From an uncultured Pseudomonadota bacterium (GTDB lineage Bacteria > Pseudomonadota > Gammaproteobacteria > Burkholderiales > Thiobacillaceae), in the NCBI GenBank assembly GCA_903883985.1, contig CAISDD010000587.1, positions 1 through 5,150 on the forward strand: a stretch of DNA of 5,150 nucleotides, given 5' to 3'. The notes beneath the pieces are model-generated. The model saw only the letters and a program-made list of their open reading frames with translations, was not told the origin of the DNA and searched no databases. Of the stretch, positions 1 through 5,150 are shown one piece after another. A program made the position numbers and the translations under genes. The first letter of the stretch is position 1; every line of letters starts with the position of its first letter.

Positions 1-1287
1 CGATTCCATTTCTTCTTCATGCACGATGGCGTCCGTCAGCAGTGCATCACGAGCCCGCGAACGCAACTCATTGACGGTATCCTCGTCAAAGGATTCGATT
101 TCCAGCATCTCGGCCAGCGGCACATAAGCCACTTCCTCGATCGTAGCGAACCCCTCCTGAACCAGAACGTCGGCCACATCCGCCTCGACATCCAGTTTTT
201 CCATGAACATCTCGCGGATGCCGGAGGCCTCCTGCTCGTGTTTCTGCTCGGCCTCGTCCACCGACAGGATATTGATAGCCCAGCCTGTCATCTCCGAGGC
301 CAGGCGCACGTTCTGGCCGTAGCGACCGATCGCCACGTCGACCTGATCAGGCTCGACCACCACGTCCATCGCGTGCTTCTCCTCGTCCACCACGATACTA
401 CTCACCTGGGCGGGAGAAAGGGCATTGATCACGAACTGCGCGGGATCGGGAGCCCAGAGGACGATGTCGACGCGCTCGCCATTGAGTTCGTTGGTCACCG
501 CCGTGACACGGGTGCCGCGCACACCGATACAGGCCCCTTGCGGGTCCATGCGCGCATCGTTGGACTTGACCGCGATCTTGGCGCGGATGCCGGGGTCGCG
601 GGCGGCGGCGCGGATCTCGATCACGCCTTCCTCGATCTCCGGCACTTCCAGCTCGAACAACTTCATGATGAATTCCGGCGCTGTCCGCGAGAGCACCAAC
701 TGCGGCCCACGCGCGGCGCGCTCGGCACGCACCATATAGGCACGTACGCGATCGCCAATGCGCAGATTTTCCTTGGGAATCATCTGATCCTTTTCCAGGC
801 GGCCTTCGATGCGACCGGACTCTATGATCGCCGCACCCCGCTCCATGCGCTTGATCGTCCCGGAAACCAGGGATTCATTGCGTGCCAGGAAATCATTCAG
901 CAACTGTTCGCGCTCGGCATCGCGTATCTTTTGCAGGATCACCTGCTTGGCGGCCTGGGCGCCGATGCGCCCAAAGTCCACCGCTTCGACCGATTCCTCG
1001 ATGAACTCGCCGACTTCGATATCCGGAACGATTTCCTTCGCCTCGAACAACAGGTACTGGCGGTCGGGAAACTCCAGCCCGGCTTCGTCGGGCAGCACTT
1101 CCCAGCGGCGCCACGCCTGATATTCGCCGCTACGGCGATCGATCTCGACGCGGATATCCACCTCTTCCTGGTAGCGTTTCTTGGTAGCGTGGGACAAAGC
1201 GGCTTCCAAGGCACCGAACACCACCTCGGGTTCCACATTTTTCTCACGCGCCAGCACATCGGCCAGCATCAAGACTTCCCGAGTCAT
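1..1287 (-). CDS. nusA: Transcription termination/antitermination factor NusA (C-terminus cut by window edge)
   Basis: NusA binds RNA polymerase and nascent RNA and modulates pausing, intrinsic termination and antitermination in the cytoplasm. 429 codons are visible and the frame is open at the window edge; the E. coli protein has 495 residues, so roughly 65-70 are missing. In order: the N-terminal polymerase-binding domain (about 1-125, with ATKKRY and DRRSGEY), an S1 domain (about 135-200), the linker LSRTAPEFMMKLFELEVPEI, KH1 with GVRG at 255-258, KH2 with GRYG at 321-324 followed by QNVRLAS, and a first acidic repeat (about 370-420, EGFATIEEVAYVPLAEMLEI). A second acidic repeat, if present, lies outside. 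The ATG at 1287-1285 overlaps the rimP stop as ATGA, and GGAGG sits 5-6 bases upstream, inside the end of rimP. This argues for translational coupling. Identification is secure; only the C-terminus is unknown. Confidence 0.97.
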   Translation of the reverse strand, partial: MTREVLMLADVLAREKNVEPEVVFGALEAALSHATKKRYQEEVDIRVEIDRRSGEYQAWRRWEVLPDEAGLEFPDRQYLLFEAKEIVPDIEVGEFIEESVEAVDFGRIGAQAAKQVILQKIRDAEREQLLNDFLARNESLVSGTIKRMERGAAIIESGRIEGRLEKDQMIPKENLRIGDRVRAYMVRAERAARGPQLVLSRTAPEFIMKLFELEVPEIEEGVIEIRAAARDPGIRAKIAVKSNDARMDPQGACIGVRGTRVTAVTNELNGERVDIVLWAPDPAQFVINALSPAQVSSIVVDEEKHAMDVVVEPDQVDVAIGRYGQNVRLASEMTGWAINILSVDEAEQKHEQEASGIREMFMEKLDVEADVADVLVQEGFATIEEVAYVPLAEMLEIESFDEDTVNELRSRARDALLTDAIVHEEEMES

Positions 1288-1733
1288 CGCACCCTCCGGG
1301 TTGAACCCTCTAACAGCGGCGCCAGGTGAGCCGAATCCACTTCAACGAGCGGAATCGCCACCAGCAAACCATCTACGTCCATCTGCAATATGCCTTCCTG
1401 CACGCCTTTAATCAGTCCGGTAAAACGCTTGCGCCCATTCAACGGCGCATGCAGTTTGACCAGCGCACGCTCGCCATTGAATCGAACGAAGTCCGCCTCC
1501 TTCACCAGGGGACGGTCGGTGCCGGGTGAGGACACCTCAAGGCGATCGTAATCGGCGTTCTCAACCAAAAGCATGCGGGTCAACTGGTTGCTCACCTTCA
1601 CGCAGTCGTCCAGGTTGATCCCGTTCGGACTGTCGATGAATACACGCAACAAGCCCCGGCCCGCCCGTTCCAGGGTAACCAGTTCATAGCCCATACCGGC
1701 AAGGGTTGGTTCGATCAGTGTCTGCAGATCCAT
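1284..1733 (-). CDS. rimP: Ribosome maturation factor RimP
   Basis: RimP (formerly YhbC/YlxC) is a cytoplasmic factor needed for maturation of the 30S ribosomal subunit. The product is 149 residues, against 150 in E. coli. Recognisable motifs are GYELV at 15-19, IDSPNGINLDDC at 33-44 and the family signature LEVSSPGTDRPL at 65-76, all in the N-terminal alpha/beta domain. The C-terminal half (about 80-140) fits the SH3-like domain, with the pattern RKRFTGLIKGV. The ATG at 1733 is the only reasonable start: reading upstream in frame gives no ATG, GTG or TTG near it. No Shine-Dalgarno sequence precedes it; instead there is a run of eight T residues and the spacer ATTCAGACGAC. The gene is followed by nusA with a 4-base overlap, the conserved rimP-nusA arrangement. 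Confidence 0.97.
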   Translation of the reverse strand: MDLQTLIEPTLAGMGYELVTLERAGRGLLRVFIDSPNGINLDDCVKVSNQLTRMLLVENADYDRLEVSSPGTDRPLVKEADFVRFNGERALVKLHAPLNGRKRFTGLIKGVQEGILQMDVDGLLVAIPLVEVDSAHLAPLLEGSTRRVR

Positions 1734-1744
1734 GTCGTCTGAAT

Positions 1745-1765
1745 AAAAAAAAGGGCGCGAAGCCC
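1745..1765 (-). terminator. Terminator-like hairpin with T8 tract in the rimP leader
   Basis: On the minus strand GGGC-TTCGC-GCCC (1765 to 1753) is followed at once by eight T residues (1752-1745). The stem is only four G-C/C-G pairs with a five-base loop, so it is weak, but the U tract is strong. It could end transcription of ccoG-ccoH. However, it stops only 11 bases before the rimP ATG, so any rimP-nusA transcript with a leader must pass through it. It may therefore be a leaky terminator or attenuator for rimP-nusA. Confidence 0.55.
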
Positions 1766-1780
1766 ATGGAAAACTTGTTG

Positions 1781-1786
1781 AGTATA
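1781..1786 (-). promoter_or_regulatory. Candidate -10 box for rimP-nusA
   Basis: TATACT on the minus strand differs from the sigma-70 consensus TATAAT at one position. No good -35 hexamer lies 16-18 bases upstream (the candidates there are TCCGGG-like) and there is no TGn extension. Transcription would begin near 1774, giving a leader of about 40 bases that contains the hairpin and T tract at 1745-1765. It is the best promoter-like sequence in this gap, but short A/T motifs occur by chance. Confidence 0.35.
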
Positions 1787-1839
1787 CACCAGGTTACTGC
1801 TTCCCGGATTCGTTTTACTCCGCGACCCACCCGACCATG

Positions 1840-1859
1840 CCACCTCTCGCGGGAGGTGG
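1840..1859 (-). other. Stable hairpin just after ccoH
   Basis: CCACCTC and GAGGTGG form seven perfect pairs, extended by one G-T wobble, around a tetraloop. The hairpin begins about 10 bases after the ccoH-like stop codon. No T tract follows on either strand, so it is not a canonical intrinsic terminator. It may protect the 3' end of the ccoG-ccoH mRNA or act in a factor-dependent stop; that role is inferred from position only. Confidence 0.5.
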
Positions 1860-1869
1860 ATGACGGCGC

Positions 1870-2646
1870 TCACTCATGACCGAAATCATGCTCCAGAATG
1901 ATGGGCCGGCCCCCTTGGAGCGCGATCGTGATCGATGCCACCCAGATACCCTGGGCTGGCAGCACGACGCTGCCACGGTAGTCACCTGGATTCACTTCAC
2001 GCATGACACGCGCCGGCTGCACTTCCTGGCCAGGGCGGTGCAGGCAAAAACTCAGGTGCTGACCGCGAACGCCCACTCCGTCCTTGCTCAGTAGCACTTT
2101 GATCTCATCGGTCCGGTCGCGGCGCAAGGCATCCAGGCCGACGACCTCCACGCTCCATCCAAGGTGGGCCAGGCGCGCGCCGATATCGCGCTGCTGCGCG
2201 ATGCCGTGGGCCGCGTCCTCACCGTGTTCGACCACACCGGCAAACCCGGTATGCAGGATCTTGCCCTGGGCATTGGGCAGGATTATCTGGGCGATGGCCA
2301 GTGGCAAGCCGTTCACCGCCACGTAGACGAAGCTGCCGAGGAGTACGGTCAGGATGACGAAGAAACCAATGAGCAACTTGGGCGCCCAGTGCAGATCCAG
2401 ATCCTTGCCGGGCTTGCGCTCATAGAGCAGATAGAACAGCAAGGAGACGGTTGGATAGGCGACCACGTGCATCGTCACCACATCCAGGCCAGGCCATCGC
2501 GCGAAGGCGTAGAAAATATAGGCCAGACCCGGCAAACCCGCTGCGGTCACGGCGGCCCAGAAGTTTGTCAGGCGAAACAGCCGCCCGATCGCGTAGAGCA
2601 GCGCCGTCAACAGCATGCCGCCAAAGATCGTGATGAGCAAGGTCAT
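1870..2646 (-). CDS. ccoH: FixH/CcoH-like membrane protein with extended hydrophobic N-terminus
   Basis: FixH/CcoH is a membrane-anchored factor needed for assembly or stability of cbb3 oxidase. Residues from about 90 onward fit the FixH pattern: a membrane helix (about 90-111) ending in FVYVAVNG, a periplasmic segment, LGWSVEV at 162-168, the strand IKVLLSKDG, RPG, then GDYRGSVVLPAQGIWVASI at 221-239. The protein has 258 residues, while typical FixH/CcoH proteins have about 150-180. The excess is an N-terminal block of about three further hydrophobic segments (roughly 4-22, 29-50 and 57-75). The ATG at 2646 lies 13 bases after the ccoG stop with a weak GGA seven bases upstream, so the gene is in an operon with ccoG. 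Family assignment rests on the C-terminal pattern and on context; the N-terminal block I do not recognise. Confidence 0.75.
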   Translation of the reverse strand: MTLLITIFGGMLLTALLYAIGRLFRLTNFWAAVTAAGLPGLAYIFYAFARWPGLDVVTMHVVAYPTVSLLFYLLYERKPGKDLDLHWAPKLLIGFFVILTVLLGSFVYVAVNGLPLAIAQIILPNAQGKILHTGFAGVVEHGEDAAHGIAQQRDIGARLAHLGWSVEVVGLDALRRDRTDEIKVLLSKDGVGVRGQHLSFCLHRPGQEVQPARVMREVNPGDYRGSVVLPAQGIWVASITIALQGGRPIILEHDFGHE

Positions 2647-2659
2647 GGTTTGATCCGAT

Positions 2660-4081
2660 TTATCGCCTGGAGAAGAAACGTGCCGTATTGACCACGGTCT
2701 CGCCCTTGCCAGTCAGGATGAGGAATTCGAATTCATGCAGGCCGGCGGCGCGCACGGGATCGAGCTTGACGCTGGCCTGGATGGTGACGCTCTTACCATT
2801 GCGGATGTGAACCTGTTGAAAATTGCCCAGGTCCAGCGCCCCAGCCGGGAGGCCGCGCGCCTTGACGGTATAGATTTCCCCGGCACCGGACAGATTGGTC
2901 AGATGCAACTGGTAGCGGTTGCGGATGCTGCCGTCCGAGAGCAACACATACAGCGGCTGGCGGATCTGCTGAACACTGTGTTCGAAACTCCGGCGATGGC
3001 CAATGTCGTAGACCAGGTAGGCGCACATCAGGATCAGGGCGACGCCATACCCCAGTACTTTCAGGTTCTTCCAGTGCAAGCGCACCGGATCGGGCACGGC
3101 ACGGGTCAGATTGGTCTCGGAATCGTAGCGCACCAGGCCGCGCGGAAACCCCATCTTGTCCATGATGCTGTTGCACGCATCGACGCAAAGACCGCAGGAA
3201 ATGCAGGTGTATTGCAGACCGTTGCGGATGTCGATGCCGACCGGGCAAACCTGGACGCAAAGACCACAATCCACACAGTCGCCATGCCCCAGAGCCTGCC
3301 GGTCGGCGTGTGCGCGCAGCCCGGCGCGGGCCAAGGCACGCCCCGCCGCCCCCTCACCGCGGCGCTTGTCGTAGTGCACGCTCAGCGTTTCCGGTTCGTA
3401 CATCGCGCTCTGGAAACGGCCGTAGGGACAGATGAAGGTACAGACATGCTCGCGCAGCAGGGCGGCGGCGGCATAGGTACTGAAGCTCAGGGCGAGCGTG
3501 GTGATATAGGCGGCAGCGGGAGCCTGACCGGTCAGCACGGCGCGCAGCAGATCGGGCGCGTGGCCGAAATAGAGTACGAAGGTCAGCGCGGTCCAGACCG
3601 CAAGCAGGACCCAGGCGATGCGGGTAGCGCCCACCTTGAGCAGCTTCTCTCGATCGCTCCAGTGCGCACGCAAGAGACGCAGGCGCGCGGGGCGTTCCCC
3701 CTGGAACCATTTTTCCAGCAGCATGAAGGCATCGGTCCACAGGGTCTGAAAACAGAAGTACCCGCAAAAAGCCCGGCCAAACATGGCGGTGATGAAGAAC
3801 AGGAACACGGCCGCGATGAACAGCAACATCGACAGCCAGAAAATGTCTTGCGCGTAGACCACCAGATCGAAGATCAGGTAGCGACGCCCGGGAATATCGA
3901 ACATGACCGCCTGCGACGGCGCGTCCGGCCGTGACCAGGGCAGCCAGGGCAGAAGGAAATACACCGCGAAACCCAGCCAGAGAACGAGGCTCTTGAAACG
4001 GCGAAACGCCCCCTTGATCGAGCGGGGTACGACGGGAATACGTTTGAAATAGGGGTCGCCGCCGGATTCCTGTTCTTGCAC
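2660..4081 (-). CDS. ccoG: Cytochrome c oxidase accessory protein CcoG (FixG/RdxA family, two 4Fe-4S clusters)
   Basis: CcoG is a polytopic inner-membrane iron-sulfur protein of cbb3 oxidase assembly; family members have been linked to reduction of Cu(II) for the oxidase copper site. The 473-residue product has hydrophobic segments near 32-48, 76-99, 155-172, 189-207 and 340-359. Two ferredoxin-type motifs are intact: C269-C272-C275-C279-P and C293-C296-C299-C303. The paired membrane cysteine motifs are present as CGYFC (106-110) and CTFICPY (214-220), then GRFQSAMYE. Residues from about 370 form the immunoglobulin-like FixG C-terminal domain. The start is GTG at 4081-4079, preceded by AAGGA eight bases upstream (4094-4090); an in-frame TGA at 4096-4094 rules out a longer form. 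Position 111 is Phe where the family normally has Pro. It heads a pair with the ccoH-like gene and is separated from ccoP by a terminator. Confidence 0.95.
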   Translation of the reverse strand: MQEQESGGDPYFKRIPVVPRSIKGAFRRFKSLVLWLGFAVYFLLPWLPWSRPDAPSQAVMFDIPGRRYLIFDLVVYAQDIFWLSMLLFIAAVFLFFITAMFGRAFCGYFCFQTLWTDAFMLLEKWFQGERPARLRLLRAHWSDREKLLKVGATRIAWVLLAVWTALTFVLYFGHAPDLLRAVLTGQAPAAAYITTLALSFSTYAAAALLREHVCTFICPYGRFQSAMYEPETLSVHYDKRRGEGAAGRALARAGLRAHADRQALGHGDCVDCGLCVQVCPVGIDIRNGLQYTCISCGLCVDACNSIMDKMGFPRGLVRYDSETNLTRAVPDPVRLHWKNLKVLGYGVALILMCAYLVYDIGHRRSFEHSVQQIRQPLYVLLSDGSIRNRYQLHLTNLSGAGEIYTVKARGLPAGALDLGNFQQVHIRNGKSVTIQASVKLDPVRAAGLHEFEFLILTGKGETVVNTARFFSRR

Positions 4082-4125
4082 TTTTTTTATCCTTCAGCCC
4101 GGCCCAAAGTGTTATTGGACAGATG

Positions 4126-4142
4126 GTTCATGAGAACGTTCT
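4126..4142. promoter_or_regulatory. Interleaved inverted repeats upstream of ccoG, possible operator
   Basis: The stretch holds GTTC-ATGA-GAAC (4126-4137) and the perfect 10-base palindrome AGAACGTTCT (4133-4142), which share the central GAAC and give three GTTC/GAAC half-sites. It lies about 45-60 bases upstream of the ccoG start, where an operator or activator site could sit. It does not match the FNR/Anr box TTGATnnnnATCAA. I cannot place a convincing -35/-10 pair around it. It may be chance. Confidence 0.25.
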
Positions 4143-4160
4143 TGCTATTTCCATGCGATG

Positions 4161-4189
4161 AAAAAAACCCCGGCAAGCCGGGGTTTTTT
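4161..4189 (-). terminator. Strong, potentially bidirectional intrinsic terminator after ccoP
   Basis: CCCCGG-CAAG-CCGGGG (4168-4183) makes six G-C pairs around a tetraloop, flanked by seven A residues on one side and six T residues on the other. Read on the minus strand it becomes a hairpin followed by seven T residues, about 18 bases past the ccoP stop. It closes the ccoNOQP-type structural operon and implies that ccoG has its own promoter or depends on readthrough. The symmetry would also let it work on the plus strand, but no plus-strand gene is seen. Confidence 0.9.
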
Positions 4190-4207
4190 GGCTCGAATCC
4201 GGAAGGC

Positions 4208-5122
4208 TTACTTGCCACCACCCAGTTCGTGTACATAGACGGTCAACAACTTGATCTGCTGCGGGCTCAGGCGCCCCTTCCAGGTCGGCATCACGCCCTT
4301 GTTCACACCCGAGGAGATGAGCTTGGCGATCGCCGTGACCTTGCCCGCATCATCGGCAGCGCCGGGCACATCGGCCCAGAGCCAGACTTTATCGGTCAGA
4401 TTGGCCGAACCGATGTCCTGGCGGCCCTTGGCATTGTCGCCATGGCAGTAATAGCAGGCGCCGGTCTGGCCAAGGAACATTTCCTTGCCTCTGGCTGCCT
4501 TGGCGACATCCGCTTTCAAACCCGACAGCGTCGCCACGTAGTTCGCCAGATCGTTGATCTGAGTGGCTTCCAGTGCCTCTCCGAAGGGCGGCATATAGCC
4601 GTGACGACCATCGGTGATGGTTTCGTTGATCTTGTCGTAGGAACCACCGTATATCCAGTCGTCATCGGTCAGGTTCGGGAAAAAGCCGATCTTGCCCTGG
4701 CCGCCCGCCTGGTGGCAGGCCGCACAGTTGTCCGAGAACAAGGACTTCCCTGCGGACAACATGAAACTGTTGAGATCGGGGTCCTTCGCGATCTTGTCGT
4801 AGGGCAGGGCCGCGAGCTTGTCGAAATACGGCTTCTGGGCCACATCGGCATCCTGCATTTCCTTCAGCAGCTTGGAACGCGTGTTCCAGTGCCAGGACTC
4901 GTCCTGACCCGCCGAGTTCTTGTAGGTAACGTGGCTCATGCCGGGCAGAAAACTCTTGCCGACCGGCCAGGAGGGGTAGATGAACCAATAGACCAGGGCG
5001 AACACCATGGTCGCATAGAACGTGTAGGTCCACCACACCGGCAAGGGATTGTTGAATTCCTGGAGATCGCCGTCCCACACGTGACCCGTGGTCTGGACCA
5101 GGCTCGAAGATTTGTCAGCCAT
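4208..5122 (-). CDS. ccoP: cbb3-type cytochrome c oxidase dihaem subunit CcoP
   Basis: CcoP is a membrane-anchored dihaem cytochrome c that passes electrons to the CcoO/CcoN core of the high-affinity cbb3 oxidase; its haem domains face the periplasm. The 304-residue product begins with the family-typical cytoplasmic stretch TTGHVWDGDLQEFNNPLPVW (11-30), then one membrane helix (about 31-50). Two covalent haem c sites are intact: C133-A-A-C136-H137 and C223-Y-Y-C226-H227. Likely axial methionines are M177 (GYMPPF) and M278 (GVMPTW). This is the short form with a single N-terminal helix. The ATG at 5122 has AAGGA eight bases upstream (5135-5131) and overlaps the end of the preceding frame by eight bases. 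A terminator follows the TAA stop. Confidence 0.97.
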   Translation of the reverse strand: MADKSSSLVQTTGHVWDGDLQEFNNPLPVWWTYTFYATMVFALVYWFIYPSWPVGKSFLPGMSHVTYKNSAGQDESWHWNTRSKLLKEMQDADVAQKPYFDKLAALPYDKIAKDPDLNSFMLSAGKSLFSDNCAACHQAGGQGKIGFFPNLTDDDWIYGGSYDKINETITDGRHGYMPPFGEALEATQINDLANYVATLSGLKADVAKAARGKEMFLGQTGACYYCHGDNAKGRQDIGSANLTDKVWLWADVPGAADDAGKVTAIAKLISSGVNKGVMPTWKGRLSPQQIKLLTVYVHELGGGK

Positions 5123-5150
5123 TGGACTTATCCTTCTTCACTTCGTCGTC
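5115..5150 (-). CDS. ccoQ: C-terminal end of the gene upstream of ccoP, probably ccoQ
   Basis: Only eleven codons and a stop are visible, reading DDEVKKDKSNG and ending in TGA at 5117-5115, inside ccoP. CcoQ is a small (about 50-70 residue) single-helix subunit that assists cbb3 stability and normally sits directly before ccoP; its tails are often charged, as here. The 8-base overlap ATGGCTGA is typical of coupled operon genes. The other two minus-strand frames also stop in this stretch (giving TTK and RRSEEG endings), so the choice rests on composition, overlap and the expected gene order. Confidence 0.5.
   Translation of the reverse strand, partial: DDEVKKDKSNG

Noticed and set aside
319..327. 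KH2 loop GRYG instead of GRNG as in E. coli NusA
   Set aside because: The two middle positions of the KH GxxG loop vary between species, and the flanking IGR and QNVRLAS are intact, so this is ordinary variation.
19..1329. Long plus-strand open frame (436 codons) opposite nusA
   Set aside because: It is the antisense of nusA, whose minus-strand translation matches NusA along its full visible length. The antisense product is His/Leu/Asp-rich with no recognisable domain; long antisense frames are expected in GC-rich coding DNA.
1734..1869. tRNA or small RNA gene upstream of rimP, as with tRNA-Met in E. coli
   Set aside because: No cloverleaf, no TTCRANY T-loop and no CCA end can be found on either strand; only two simple hairpins are present.
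2164..2691. Plus-strand open frame of 175 codons opposite the FixH-like gene
   Set aside because: It is antisense to a gene with clear membrane helices and operon context; the product is rich in Gln, Arg and His and shows no family features.
2735..3934. Plus-strand open frame of 399 codons opposite ccoG
   Set aside because: The minus strand encodes an intact CcoG with both ferredoxin motifs. The plus-strand product is a Gln/Ala/Gly-rich shadow without domains.
4082..4160. FNR/Anr box in front of ccoG
   Set aside because: The closest stretch (TTGGACAGATGG region) does not match TTGATnnnnATCAA in either half well enough to call.

Overview
The window is an ordinary, gene-dense stretch of a GC-rich proteobacterial chromosome. 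Every gene I can support reads on the minus strand, so transcription runs from high to low coordinates. The RimP and NusA sequences are closest to the gammaproteobacterial forms I know (for example the KH1-KH2 region and the start of an acidic C-terminal repeat in NusA). Together with a cbb3 oxidase, this suggests an aerobic or microaerophilic gammaproteobacterium, perhaps one of the sulfur-oxidising or Chromatiales-like lineages. That placement is a guess.

In transcription order, the window opens with the last codons of a gene that is probably ccoQ, overlapped by ccoP, the dihaem subunit of the cbb3-type cytochrome c oxidase. A strong GC-rich hairpin with A/T tracts on both sides follows ccoP and closes the structural operon. 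Next come ccoG, an oxidase assembly factor with two 4Fe-4S clusters, and 13 bases later a FixH/CcoH-like membrane protein with an unusual extra hydrophobic N-terminal half. These two form an assembly-gene pair. The copper ATPase ccoI and the small ccoS, which often follow ccoGH, are not present here.

A 136-base gap then separates respiration from information processing. It holds a strong hairpin just behind ccoH, a good -10 box, and a short hairpin followed by eight T residues that ends only 11 bases before rimP. rimP (30S ribosome maturation) overlaps nusA (transcription termination/antitermination factor) by the four bases ATGA. nusA runs off the low end of the window without its last ~65-70 residues.

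The two groups do unrelated jobs. The cco genes build and mature a high-affinity terminal oxidase in the inner membrane and periplasm; rimP-nusA belongs to the conserved ribosome/transcription operon that usually continues into infB. I see no mobile element, CRISPR array, tRNA or rRNA, and no clear novel system. The points most worth a second look are the terminator-like element in the rimP-nusA leader, the enlarged FixH-like protein and the altered CxxxC motif in CcoG.
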